64,000 nt of DNA, taken from assembly GCA_014860585.1 (NCBI GenBank), contig JACZJL010000053.1:1-64000 (forward strand), written 5' to 3'. The translations under genes were made by a program, and so were the position numbers. Positions 8,075 to 17,293 of this stretch are shown here, one piece after another. The number at the start of each line of letters is the position of its first letter. Positions within the stretch are counted from its first letter, which is position 1. Under the pieces are notes generated by a model that worked only from the letters and a program-made list of their open reading frames with translations, searched no databases and had not been told where the DNA came from. The stretch comes from Bacteroidales bacterium. Its GTDB lineage: Bacteria > Bacteroidota > Bacteroidia > Bacteroidales > 4484-276.

Positions 8075-10615
8075 ATGAGAAATCTGATCTGCATTGTTCT
8101 GGTCTTTCTGATTTCCTGCTCAACGGAAGAAAAACCATTGATTGAAAAAGTGTTTTTAAATGATGGGTGGGAATTTCATCAATTGAATCCAGATCAACCA
8201 ACCTGGTATCCGGCAATCATCCCCGGTACTATACATACGGATTTGCTAAAAAATGGCTTGATTAACAATCCTTTTTATGGCTGTAATGAAAAGGAATTGC
8301 AATGGATCGGAGAGACGGACTGGACTTACCGGAAAACCTTTCAAATGGATAACGAATTCATTTCGAGACCAAACATGCTTCTCATTTTTGAAGGCCTTGA
8401 CACCTATGCTGAAGTATTTTTAAATGGACAAAAAATCCTCTCAGCAAATAATATGTTTCGAAAATGGGAGGTGGATTGTAAAAGTTTTTTAATTGAAGGT
8501 GAAAATCTACTCGAGATTAATTTTGAATCAGCCGAAAATCGCTTTATCAGGGATTCACTTGCACTCGGATATCCTTTGCCCGGCGGCAAATGGGTGTTTG
8601 CCCGCAAAGCAGCCTACCATTTCGGTTGGGACTGGGGGCCAAAATTGGTAACCGCCGGAATCTGGAAACCGGTTTACCTGGAAACATGGAACGATCATCG
8701 TCCAGTGGAAATTCAGCTTTTTACAGGGGAAATCACCCGGAAAAAGGCGGAGATCAATACCGAAATTTTCGTCAATTCAGCCATCAGCGAAAAGGCCACT
8801 CTGACTGTAACCAAAACCACAACCGGAAAACGACTGGCCAGGAAAGAAATATTTTTAAGCCCTGATCTGCGGAAGTATGTCCTGGATTTTTCTATCCATG
8901 ATCCAATTCTATGGTGGACTAACGGATTAGGGGAACCCCATCTGTATGAATTGGATTTTGAACTGAAAACGGGTTCAGGCTTTACCTGGTCAAGGCATAT
9001 TGCTTATGGTATCCGGAAGGTCGAGGTTGTGAATGAAAATGATGAGTATGGTCAATCGTTGTATGTGAAACTCAATGGCGTGCCTGTTTTTATGAAGGGC
9101 GCCAATTATATCCCGCAGCACAGTTTTGTTACCGAAGTCAGCGATGACGATTACCGTAAAGTTATTCAAACGGCGGTGGAATCCAATATGAACATGCTGC
9201 GTGTCTGGGGAGGCGGTATATATGAAAAGGATATTTTTTACGAACACTGCAGCCGCAATGGCATCCTGGTTTGGCAGGATTTTATGTTTGCCTGCGCCAT
9301 GTATCCCGGAGATGCTGATTACATCGAAAATGTTAAACAGGAAGCTGTCCGGCAGATCAGGCGACTGCGAAATCACACAAGCCTCGCCATGTGGTGCGGC
9401 AACAACGAAGCCGACGAAGGCTGGCATAATTGGCAATGGCAAAAAACACACAACATACTTTCAAATGATTCAGCTACGATATGGCAGGGTTACCGAAACA
9501 TTTTTCACAAGTTGCTGCCGGAAACCGTTGCTGCCAATGATCCCGGACGTTTTTACCTGCACACTTCCCCAATGCACGGCTGGGGTCGTGCGGAAAGCTT
9601 GACCCATGGAAGCGCACATTATTGGGGTGTTTGGTGGGGGAGAGAGCCATTTGAAAAATATCTTGATAAAATTCCGCGCTTTATGAGTGAGTTCGGATTT
9701 CAAGCCATGCCCGCATTAGCAACAATCCGCCAGTTTCAGGCAGAAGAGGATGATTTTCTTTTTTCTGATGCCCTGAAATGCCATCAAAAACACCCGACAG
9801 GTTATCCTACGATTGATGTTTATCTTGAGCGTGAACATCTTAACCCAAAAAGTTTGGATGAATACATATACTTTAGTCAGCTTGTGCAGGCCAAAGGAAT
9901 TGGCATGGCCATCGAAGCGCAACGCCGTGCCATGCCTTATTGTATGGGGTCGCTCTATTGGCAGTTGAACGACTGCTGGCCGGTGACCAGTTGGTCGGGA
10001 ACGGACGTGAACGGAAACCGGAAGGCGTTGCAGTATAAGGTAAAAGAAAACTATCAGGATATCCTTGTTTCTATCCTGATGCATAATGACACCAGTTCCA
10101 TTTACCTGGTCTCTGACCGGCTTGAAGCAACTGAAGGGAAGTTACAGCTGATGGTATTTGACTTTCACGGTAGCAAGATCTGGAGCTATGAAAGGGGCAT
10201 AAATATCGCTGCCAATAGTAGTTCGCAGGTCGTTTCTTTTAGCATGAAATCGCTCCTAGGCGGAAATGAAGCGACAAAGTGTTTTCTGAAAGCCACCTTT
10301 TCGGATGGCAATGATACGTATCAAAGCATCCAATTTTTCAGGAATTATGGTCAGTTAGTGCTGCCTGAACCAGAGTTGAAATTCGAAGTCGTGCAACTTG
10401 AGGATGAATTTGAGATTGAACTGAAAGCAACTGAATTTGTGCCTTTCGTGCATCTTTACCTTACTGAAGGAAATGCCATTTTCAACAAAAACTTCATTCA
10501 TCTCATGCCCGGCGAGAAATACCGGGTGACCTGCCAATGCAAACTTAATCCTGATGAATTCAGAAAGCAACTTAGGGTTAAAGGTTTGGGAGACTATCTG
10601 GCCGGTACCAATTAA
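8075..10615 (+). CDS. Lipoprotein beta-mannosidase, glycoside hydrolase family 2
   Basis: An 846-residue GH2 enzyme of the beta-mannosidase subfamily. The leader VFLISCST gives a lipobox Cys near residue 15, so the enzyme is membrane anchored. Domains in order: sugar-binding jelly roll (about 25-195), immunoglobulin-like domain (200-310), and catalytic TIM barrel from about 320. The acid/base is Glu445 in the WCGNNEADEG motif and the nucleophile is Glu539 in MSEFGFQ, the retaining GH2 pair. The N-terminal PGTIHTDLLKNGLI and later LYWQLNDCWPVTSWS stretches are beta-mannosidase hallmarks. It closes the operon and ends 12 bases before the convergent lytic transglycosylase gene. It would release mannose from the non-reducing end of beta-mannosides. 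Confidence 0.92.
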   Translation: MRNLICIVLVFLISCSTEEKPLIEKVFLNDGWEFHQLNPDQPTWYPAIIPGTIHTDLLKNGLINNPFYGCNEKELQWIGETDWTYRKTFQMDNEFISRPNMLLIFEGLDTYAEVFLNGQKILSANNMFRKWEVDCKSFLIEGENLLEINFESAENRFIRDSLALGYPLPGGKWVFARKAAYHFGWDWGPKLVTAGIWKPVYLETWNDHRPVEIQLFTGEITRKKAEINTEIFVNSAISEKATLTVTKTTTGKRLARKEIFLSPDLRKYVLDFSIHDPILWWTNGLGEPHLYELDFELKTGSGFTWSRHIAYGIRKVEVVNENDEYGQSLYVKLNGVPVFMKGANYIPQHSFVTEVSDDDYRKVIQTAVESNMNMLRVWGGGIYEKDIFYEHCSRNGILVWQDFMFACAMYPGDADYIENVKQEAVRQIRRLRNHTSLAMWCGNNEADEGWHNWQWQKTHNILSNDSATIWQGYRNIFHKLLPETVAANDPGRFYLHTSPMHGWGRAESLTHGSAHYWGVWWGREPFEKYLDKIPRFMSEFGFQAMPALATIRQFQAEEDDFLFSDALKCHQKHPTGYPTIDVYLEREHLNPKSLDEYIYFSQLVQAKGIGMAIEAQRRAMPYCMGSLYWQLNDCWPVTSWSGTDVNGNRKALQYKVKENYQDILVSILMHNDTSSIYLVSDRLEATEGKLQLMVFDFHGSKIWSYERGINIAANSSSQVVSFSMKSLLGGNEATKCFLKATFSDGNDTYQSIQFFRNYGQLVLPEPELKFEVVQLEDEFEIELKATEFVPFVHLYLTEGNAIFNKNFIHLMPGEKYRVTCQCKLNPDEFRKQLRVKGLGDYLAGTN

Positions 10616-10627
10616 CAATCAATTCAT

Positions 10628-11587
10628 TTACTGTTCCGATTCCCAAAGTTTAGAGTAATTCGTATAACCCTCGAGCGGGATTTTAATTTGATAGGTCCGC
10701 TTTGAACTGTTGGGTAGCGATTCCTGACGCAACCATGGGTTGAAGTACTTGAGCACTTTGTATGTCACATGGTGAGACCGGGCAAAATCTACAAGACTGG
10801 GAATTGTTTGGGTCACCTCCACAACTCTGACGGGGATCGGCGGAAAAAGATCCTTTTTATCCATATAAAACCCATAATTTTCGGGATTCTCGAAAATTGT
10901 TTTTATGGCCAATATTCTGAAAATGTATCTTGCTGTTTCCTGGTTCAGAAAAAGATCATAATAATTATCAACCTGTTGCTCTGATAGCGATTTTGAAATG
11001 CGATTATTACCCGTATTATAGGCAGCAGCTACAAGCGTCCAGTTGCCATAAATTGCGTAAGCGTCTTTTAAATAATTGCATGCAGCATGAGTAGCTTTTT
11101 CCAGGTGATAGCGCTCATCAATCCCATCGTTCACCTCAAGACCATACTCACGGGCTGTTGTTGTCATGAACTGCCAAACTCCAGCTGCACCGGCAGGAGA
11201 AACAGGATTTTCCAACCCACTTTCAATTAACGCCAGGTACTTAAAATCGTTCGGGATTTTATGCTGTGACAAAATGGGTTCTATGATTGGGAACCAACGA
11301 TATGAGCGCTTAATCAGCATCATGGTGGATGAATGAAAATAGGTGTTGGAGGTCAACTCGCGGTCAAAATATTCCCGGACTAAAAACATATCTAAAGGAG
11401 CAACTTCGCCGCAGAAAGCAATAGTTTCAGGGATTTCGACATTGTAAACCGGTTGAATTTGTTCTCTTGCAAATGGTTTTGCAGCATCATCGGGTGTTGT
11501 TTCCTTTTCGCTGAACGCCTGAAAAAGAAATACATTAAAAAGAAAAAAGGCCAGAAGGCCAAAAGGTATCCAGATTGTTTTATTCAT
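10628..11587 (-). CDS. Lytic murein transglycosylase, MltD-like, with LysM-like tail
   Basis: A 319-residue cell-wall enzyme. A hydrophobic segment at residues 8-25 acts as signal or anchor. The SLT (GH23) domain spans about residues 95-225 with catalytic Glu122 in ALIESGL, then GAAGVWQFM and AAAYNTG, all canonical. The C-terminal 50-60 residues (IPSLVDFARSHHVTYKVLKYFNPWLR) look like one divergent LysM-type peptidoglycan-binding unit. It cleaves the glycan backbone non-hydrolytically to 1,6-anhydroMurNAc products. It is convergent with the beta-mannosidase gene and about 79 bases downstream of rfbC in the same direction. Confidence 0.87.
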   Translation of the reverse strand: MNKTIWIPFGLLAFFLFNVFLFQAFSEKETTPDDAAKPFAREQIQPVYNVEIPETIAFCGEVAPLDMFLVREYFDRELTSNTYFHSSTMMLIKRSYRWFPIIEPILSQHKIPNDFKYLALIESGLENPVSPAGAAGVWQFMTTTAREYGLEVNDGIDERYHLEKATHAACNYLKDAYAIYGNWTLVAAAYNTGNNRISKSLSEQQVDNYYDLFLNQETARYIFRILAIKTIFENPENYGFYMDKKDLFPPIPVRVVEVTQTIPSLVDFARSHHVTYKVLKYFNPWLRQESLPNSSKRTYQIKIPLEGYTNYSKLWESEQ

Positions 11588-11666
11588 TTGGTGAATTGAA
11601 TTTGAAAATGGGATGTATTAAGGTCCCCGAAAAACGAAAAACCTGTTTAATTATTTGTGATTTGAG

Positions 11667-12212
11667 CTAAAAAGGGCTATTAAAATTTTCAAAAAGCGGG
11701 GACAGTTTATCTTTTTCTGATAGGACAAGTTGATCAGTTTTACCCCAATCAATGGCTAATGTTGGATCATCCCATCGGATACTTCCCTCCGACTTGCTAT
11801 TATAAACGTTAGTACATTTATAAAAGAAAACTGTATTGTCTTCGAGTGTGAGGAAACCATGTGCAAAACCCTCTGGAATCCAGTACATCCATTTGTTTTT
11901 ATCACTCAGTACGATAGAGGCCCATTTGCCATAAGTCGGAGATTTTTTCCGGAGGTCGACCGCGACATCAAGCACCGAACCACGCATAACACGTACAAGT
12001 TTTCCCTGGCTGAATGGTGGTTTCTGAAAATGTAATCCACGCAGAACATGTTTCATCGATCGTGATTCATTGTCCTGAACAAATGTGGCATTGATTCCGT
12101 TTTCAAGAAAAACCTGTTTATTGTACGATTCAAAAAAATAACCCCTTTCATCCTCAAACACTCGCGGTTTGATGATCAGTAAATCCTGAATTTCCGTCTT
12201 AAGAATGTCCAT
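11667..12212 (-). CDS. rfbC: dTDP-4-dehydrorhamnose 3,5-epimerase
   Basis: A 181-residue cupin-fold enzyme of typical length that converts dTDP-4-keto-6-deoxyglucose to dTDP-4-keto-L-rhamnose in dTDP-rhamnose synthesis. Catalytic His61 is in RGLHFQKPP, with the preceding acidic FEDERGYFFE strand and the later IPEGFAHGF motif. The other genes of the pathway (rfbA, rfbB, rfbD) are not in the window, so it is an isolated copy. RfbC homologues also include 5-epimerases, but the active-site spacing fits the standard enzyme. Confidence 0.92.
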   Translation of the reverse strand: MDILKTEIQDLLIIKPRVFEDERGYFFESYNKQVFLENGINATFVQDNESRSMKHVLRGLHFQKPPFSQGKLVRVMRGSVLDVAVDLRKKSPTYGKWASIVLSDKNKWMYWIPEGFAHGFLTLEDNTVFFYKCTNVYNSKSEGSIRWDDPTLAIDWGKTDQLVLSEKDKLSPLFENFNSPF

Positions 12213-12234
12213 AACGGTAAATAAAATTTGGGGT

Positions 12235-12242
12235 CAAATGTA
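12235..12242 (-). promoter_or_regulatory. Putative -7 box (TACATTTG) for rfbC
   Basis: On the minus strand the sequence is TACATTTG, ending 22 bases before the rfbC ATG. It matches the TAnnTTTG consensus; the -33 element is not clear. Confidence 0.4.
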
Positions 12243-12342
12243 TAAAAATACTCAGGTAAGGCAATTAGGGCTGAGTTTTTTGTTTCCTGATAATTGGGCA
12301 GAGTAATATAAATGTGTTGAATTTACCAGTGTTTATTACTGA

Positions 12343-13158
12343 TTAATGAAATAAAAAGCCAAATTTTAGACCGGCAGAAAAACTGACCGGGAAATTATTT
12401 GAGCTAACCACGTGCCCGTAATGATAACCCCCATCGGTATTGTCAAAGCCGTAACCTATTCCTGCATAAAAGTCAATGAGCAACGCATTGTCATACACCC
12501 ATTGCTTACCAAACACCATATTGATAGCGCCGGAGAACACGCTTTTCCTTTCGGTATAATATTGGTAACCAGGAGGGTATCGTGGATCATACTCTTCAAA
12601 ATCCCGCATGTAAGATGATATTGATATTTCAGGCATAAAATAGCTGCCTTTAAGGATGTGTGCGTAACGCATACCCTGAAGATAAAAATCCGGATTTTTA
12701 ATGAATCTCAGGCCAAATTTAACAAATGCACCCGATGGGTTATTGTTGTTAGGATCAGTGCCCAGACCAATCAACCCAAGCGAGCCTTCGATGCTTCGAC
12801 CGGGCTTGAGGCTTCGCTCATACGCGATAGTAGTATTACCTGTGAGTGGAGAGAAGAAATCCACCTTAAGGGCATTTTTCTTCTGGCCTTCATAGTTTTT
12901 CGGATCGGACATGGCATCACTGATCGTCAGTTCCCTTCCATCCTCGAAAATTATCTTTACTACTTTATCTTTTTCGATAGCAAAGAAAACATCAGAGGGG
13001 TAATCACTTACTGTATATTTAATTTCATTTGAGCCAATTTCTTTTATTTTGCAATTGATAACTTCGAGATTGCGCTTGATGATTTGATCCTGACTGAATA
13101 GTGAGAATGGAACAATTGCTAAAAGTATCAAACTGGAAATGAAGATGAACTTATTCAT
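12343..13158 (-). CDS. Putative outer membrane beta-barrel protein of unknown function
   Basis: A 271-residue protein from the ATG at 13158, chosen because the signal peptide (MNKFIFISSLILLAIVPFSLFSQ) begins there; an in-frame ATG 33 bases upstream only adds a charged leader. After the signal, residues 25-85 form a compact domain (LEVINCKIKEIGSNEIKY, then KVVKIIFEDGREL) seen at the front of several Bacteroidota membrane proteins. From about residue 100 alternating hydrophobic and aromatic strands continue to a C-terminal LKFGFLFH, as in small outer membrane barrels. I do not recognise a named family or function. It has its own upstream gap and is divergent from the GH3 gene. Confidence 0.65.
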   Translation of the reverse strand: MNKFIFISSLILLAIVPFSLFSQDQIIKRNLEVINCKIKEIGSNEIKYTVSDYPSDVFFAIEKDKVVKIIFEDGRELTISDAMSDPKNYEGQKKNALKVDFFSPLTGNTTIAYERSLKPGRSIEGSLGLIGLGTDPNNNNPSGAFVKFGLRFIKNPDFYLQGMRYAHILKGSYFMPEISISSYMRDFEEYDPRYPPGYQYYTERKSVFSGAINMVFGKQWVYDNALLIDFYAGIGYGFDNTDGGYHYGHVVSSNNFPVSFSAGLKFGFLFH

Positions 13159-13263
13159 TGTATTTGGGATTTTGTACCGGGTTGTTTTCAATTAATGTGC
13201 CAGATTGTGAATTAAAGTAATGAGTTTTTAAATATTGTAAGGGTTAAATTTCAGGTTTTTGTT

Positions 13264-13271
13264 TAAGTTTG
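13264..13271 (+). promoter_or_regulatory. Putative -7 box (TAAGTTTG) for the GH3-family gene
   Basis: TAAGTTTG fits TAnnTTTG and ends 29 bases before the TTG start at 13301. A TTG at 13235-13237 lies 26 bases upstream, slightly beyond the usual spacing. Confidence 0.4.
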
Positions 13272-13300
13272 CAGAATAAAATAACTAAAACCAGACAACA

Positions 13301-14845
13301 TTGCCAATCATTGGATCGATAATCAAACGTGCCATCGAACTTCGGAGCATGAGTGTCAAAGAAAACCTGAAAGGATTTGACGGTTGGAAAGCTCAGCAGG
13401 CTGTGCTTAACAGGCTGCTCCGAAAAGCGGAGTTTACACATTTTGGCGAGGCCTGCCATTTTTCTGAAATTATTCGTTCTGATAACGTTGTGGAAGCTTT
13501 CCAGCGGCAGGTGCCGGTTCATGATTATAATTCTATATTTAAAAATTGGTGGTATCGTTCGCTCAATGGAGAACCCTACGTGACCTGGCCAGGCAAGGTA
13601 AAGTATTTTGCCCTTAGTTCGGGAACATCAGAAGCTTCCAGTAAGTATATCCCGGTAACCAATGACGTGCTGAAGTCGATTAAAAGAACCAGTGTAAGGC
13701 AATTACTCTCACTTGCTCAATATAATTTTCCTCCTGAGTTTTTTGAAAAAGGGAAGGGTATTTTGATGCTTGGGGGAAGTACCCATTTACAATTTAATGG
13801 CAGCTACTATGCAGGCGACCTTTCAGGAATTACTACAGGGAATATTCCGTTTTGGTTCCAGTTTTTTTACAAACCCGGCAGGCGTATTTCAAAAGAGAGG
13901 GACTGGACAGTAAAGTTGGAAGAAATTGTAAGGAGAGCTAAAGACTGGGATATTGGTGTAATTGTCGGTGTACCGGCGTGGCTTCAGATTTTGCTTGAAA
14001 AGATAATCGAAAAGTACAACCTCAAAAATATCCATGAGATCTGGCCAAACCTCAGTATTTATGTACATGGCGGGGTTTCGTTTGCTCCTTATCACAAAGG
14101 CTTCGAACGTTTATTGGGTAAACCGCTGATTTACATGGAAACATATCTTGCCTCCGAAGGCTTTATTGCTTACCAAAAACGACCTGGGGTTGATTCGATG
14201 CAAATGTCGCTTGATACCGGTCTTTTCTTTGAGTTTGTTCCTTTCAATAATTCAAATTTCGATGACGAAGGAAACATAAAGAGTAATCCCGAGGCGCTGA
14301 CGCTCAGCCAGGTGGAAGAGGATAGAGAATATGCTTTGCTGATCAGCTCAAATGCAGGCGCCTGGCGGTACCTGATCGGGGATACGATAAAATTTACTTC
14401 GAAAAAACTAAATGAAATCCGGATAACAGGCCGCACAAAACATTACCTGAGCCTTTGCGGGGAGCACCTTTCACAGGAAAATATGAATCGTGCTGTGGAA
14501 ATGATGTGCCAATCCATGAATATCACGGTGAAAGAGTTTACCGTTGCAGGAATTAAACATGGATCTATGTTTGCTCATAAATGGTTTCTGGGCACAGATG
14601 ATAACCTGCAGGCAGATGTTGCAAGGGAAATGATAGACAATAATCTTAAAACTCTCAATGACGATTATCGCGTAGAACGCATCGAAGCCATCAAGGATGT
14701 CATTGTGGAGGTGCTGCCAACAAGGATATTTTATCAATGGATGCGAGATCATGGAAAAGAGGGGGCTCAAAACAAGTTCCCGCGTGTAATCAAAGCCAAG
14801 CTGCTTGAAGAGTGGGAGGCCTATATTCATCAATTTCCCCATTAA
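13301..14845 (+). CDS. GH3 auxin-responsive-promoter family protein (acyl-adenylate amido synthetase-like)
   Basis: A 514-residue member of the GH3 family, adenylate-forming enzymes that in plants join jasmonate or auxin to amino acids. The N-terminal PIIGSIIKRAIELR segment, the ATP-loop-like LSSGTSEASSKYIPV (about residue 103-117), YLASEGFIAYQ, and the hinge-like YLIGDTIKF followed by ITGRTKHYLSL are family landmarks. I take TTG at 13301 as start because bacterial members begin with a similar PI-containing helix; the first ATG (13349) would remove it. The bacterial substrate is unknown. The LysE-type exporter gene follows 33 bases later, so the pair may make and export, or modify, an amino-acid conjugate; this is inference. 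Confidence 0.85.
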   Translation: MPIIGSIIKRAIELRSMSVKENLKGFDGWKAQQAVLNRLLRKAEFTHFGEACHFSEIIRSDNVVEAFQRQVPVHDYNSIFKNWWYRSLNGEPYVTWPGKVKYFALSSGTSEASSKYIPVTNDVLKSIKRTSVRQLLSLAQYNFPPEFFEKGKGILMLGGSTHLQFNGSYYAGDLSGITTGNIPFWFQFFYKPGRRISKERDWTVKLEEIVRRAKDWDIGVIVGVPAWLQILLEKIIEKYNLKNIHEIWPNLSIYVHGGVSFAPYHKGFERLLGKPLIYMETYLASEGFIAYQKRPGVDSMQMSLDTGLFFEFVPFNNSNFDDEGNIKSNPEALTLSQVEEDREYALLISSNAGAWRYLIGDTIKFTSKKLNEIRITGRTKHYLSLCGEHLSQENMNRAVEMMCQSMNITVKEFTVAGIKHGSMFAHKWFLGTDDNLQADVAREMIDNNLKTLNDDYRVERIEAIKDVIVEVLPTRIFYQWMRDHGKEGAQNKFPRVIKAKLLEEWEAYIHQFPH

Positions 14846-14878
14846 TCAATTATTGTTTAATCAAAGGAAAAGAAAAAC

Positions 14879-15514
14879 ATGAATCCGTTCCTTGAAGGTG
14901 CAATTGTTGGTTTAACTTTGGCAGTTTTGCTGGGACCGGCAATGTTCAGCCTGATACAAACAAGTATTCATCGTGGATTCAGATCAGGAGCTATGCTTGC
15001 AGCAGGAATTTTCCTGAGCGACCTGACGCTGGTTTTCCTTTGTTTTATGGGCGCCATCCAAATTCTCTCGGATGATAACAACCGCTTTCTTTTTGGATTT
15101 ATCAGCGGGATGATATTAATTAGTTATGGGATTGTTGCGTTGACACGAAAAATGAAAACTTCCGAAAACGGTGACCTTGTTATCGAAAATGAGTCAAATC
15201 GCTTTAAATATATTTTCAAAGGTTTTTTTCTAAATATCACCAACCCTTTCGTGTGGATTTTCTGGATGGGGCTGACTGTTGGAGTCACTTCAAATTATGG
15301 TGAAGACACCGGTCAGGCAACTATGTTTTTTTCGGGGACATTATCAACCATCATTTTAACCGACCTGCTCAAAGTTTACGTTGCCAAGTCCATCAAAAGT
15401 TTATTAAACCCTGCAAATATCCGTCACCTTAATCAACTTGTAGGGGCATTACTGATAGGCTTTGGAGTTGTTTTGATTGTCAGGACAGTAATGAATCAAT
15501 ACATGGTCAACTAA
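14879..15514 (+). CDS. LysE family translocator
   Basis: A 211-residue inner-membrane protein with about six hydrophobic segments. It opens with NPFLEGAIVGLTLAVLLGPA, the typical LysE/RhtB first helix including the conserved G-P. The segment GFFLNITNPFVWIFWMG carries the N-P of the fourth helix. Known family members export amino acids such as lysine, threonine or homoserine lactones; specificity cannot be read here. It is 33 bases downstream of the GH3-family gene and convergent with recJ, whose stop codon is 4 bases away. Confidence 0.85.
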   Translation: MNPFLEGAIVGLTLAVLLGPAMFSLIQTSIHRGFRSGAMLAAGIFLSDLTLVFLCFMGAIQILSDDNNRFLFGFISGMILISYGIVALTRKMKTSENGDLVIENESNRFKYIFKGFFLNITNPFVWIFWMGLTVGVTSNYGEDTGQATMFFSGTLSTIILTDLLKVYVAKSIKSLLNPANIRHLNQLVGALLIGFGVVLIVRTVMNQYMVN

Positions 15515-15517
15515 TTC

Positions 15518-17293
15518 TTAGTCGTATCGCTCCCAATCGGCATCCAGCGGTTTGATATCCTTGATATTCAGTTGCAATGATACATGACCGTTCCATTCGT
15601 TTTCCTCGATGTGATAACAAATCGAAAAAGGTTGACCACTTTGAACGATCTGCAATTTATTGCCTTGCTGAAAGGCAATTGCAGCCAATGGAAATCCTGA
15701 GATATCGGGATGGATTACACTAAGTTTAAGATGATTTTTGCCAACAACACAGGCAAAGCCGGTGTCCACAACCCCTTCTGTCATGAAGATTGGAGCCATG
15801 TTTTCGGGGCCAAACGGCGCAAACTGCTTGAGCACCTTGTAAAATTTGGTGGATATGCTGCTCAACCTGACCATCGCGTCAATTTCGATCTCAGGAATTC
15901 TCATTCTCTCTTCAATAGTGCTGGCCACAATGCTTTCAAACTTTTCTTTGAATGCATCAAAGTTTTCAGGTTTTATAGAGAGTCCTGCAGCATATTTATG
16001 TCCGCCGAAATGCTCAAGCAAGCTGTAACACTGGTCGATCGCATTGTAAATATCAAAGTCCTTTACCGAGCGTGCCGAGCCGGTTATCAGTCCGTTTGCT
16101 TTTGTAAGGATGATGGTCGGACGGTAATATTGTTCGGTAAGACGTGATGCAACAATTCCAAGAACACCTTTATGCCAATCAGGATTGTAAACAATCGTGG
16201 CTCTTTTTTCGGCAAATTCGCCGTCTTTAGTGATCACCTCCAAAGCCTGCTGGGTAATTTGTGTGTCAAGGTTTCGTCGTTCGGTATTAAATTGGTTGAT
16301 CTGCTCGGCTTTTTCAATGGCTGTTTCGATGGTATTGCTGATCAGCAACTCCACCGAGTTTCTGCCGCTTTCCATGCGCCCTGCAGCATTTATGCGCGGA
16401 CCGATAAGAAATACCAGGTCGCTGATCGAAAGTTTACGGTTAAAAGCAAACTCTTCTTCAACATATTGGAATTCGTTTTTCTTCTTTATATTGCTGTAGT
16501 GCAAGATTGCTGTGAAGGCAGGACGGGGGTTGGAGTTTAAAAGTTTCAGACCGTAGTAGGCCAATATCCTGTTTTCGCCTGTGATTGGTACAATGTCAGC
16601 GGCAATACTAACTACCACAAGGTCGAGGTATTTCTCCAGCCGCTTGAATGGCATATGATTTTTTTTGGAAAAAGCCTGGACTAGTTTAAAGCCAAGCCCA
16701 CATCCCGATAACTCATCATAAGGGTAATTGCAGTCTGGTTGTTTTGGATCAAGAATGGCATAAGCTTCAGGCAACTCTTCTCCCGGTCGGTGATGGTCGC
16801 AAACGATAAAATCTATTCCCAGGCTGGATGCATAATTTATGTTGTCAATTGCTTTAATACCGCAATCCAATGCTATGATGAGTGTAAAATTGTTTTCGTG
16901 GGCAAATTCAATTCCTGCTTTTGAAACGCCATAACCCTCCGAGTAGCGGTCAGGAATGTAAAAATCGACCTCCCGGTAAATGGATTTAAGAAAAGTGTAA
17001 ACCAGCGCTACAGCCGTTGTTCCATCAACATCATAATCGCCATAGACAAGTATCTTTTCGTGATGACGAATGGCATTTTCGATGCGGTAAACAGCCCTGT
17101 CCATGTCCTTCATCAGAAAAGGATCATGAAGTTGCAGAAGTTTTGGCCGGAAAAAAGATCTGGCTTCCTCGAATGTAGTTACACCCCTTTGCACAAGTAA
17201 AGTTGTGAGCAGTGTATTGATATTCAATTCACGAGAGAGCTGCTGTACTAATTCCGGATCACCTCTTTCTTTGATTACCCATCGCTTATCCAT
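15518..17293 (-). CDS. recJ: Single-stranded-DNA-specific exonuclease RecJ
   Basis: A 591-residue 5'-3' ssDNA exonuclease used in RecF-pathway recombination and mismatch repair. The DHH-superfamily motifs are intact: YGDYDVDG (84-91), LDCGIK (142-147) and DHH (166-168) for the two metal ions. DHHA1-like GPRINAAGRM follows near 295, then GHKYAAGLS near 430. An OB-fold DNA-binding region precedes the C-terminus. Length is close to normal for the family. The gene appears to be a single unit; about 474 non-coding bases separate it from the CWC gene upstream. Confidence 0.95.
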   Translation of the reverse strand: MDKRWVIKERGDPELVQQLSRELNINTLLTTLLVQRGVTTFEEARSFFRPKLLQLHDPFLMKDMDRAVYRIENAIRHHEKILVYGDYDVDGTTAVALVYTFLKSIYREVDFYIPDRYSEGYGVSKAGIEFAHENNFTLIIALDCGIKAIDNINYASSLGIDFIVCDHHRPGEELPEAYAILDPKQPDCNYPYDELSGCGLGFKLVQAFSKKNHMPFKRLEKYLDLVVVSIAADIVPITGENRILAYYGLKLLNSNPRPAFTAILHYSNIKKKNEFQYVEEEFAFNRKLSISDLVFLIGPRINAAGRMESGRNSVELLISNTIETAIEKAEQINQFNTERRNLDTQITQQALEVITKDGEFAEKRATIVYNPDWHKGVLGIVASRLTEQYYRPTIILTKANGLITGSARSVKDFDIYNAIDQCYSLLEHFGGHKYAAGLSIKPENFDAFKEKFESIVASTIEERMRIPEIEIDAMVRLSSISTKFYKVLKQFAPFGPENMAPIFMTEGVVDTGFACVVGKNHLKLSVIHPDISGFPLAAIAFQQGNKLQIVQSGQPFSICYHIEENEWNGHVSLQLNIKDIKPLDADWERYD

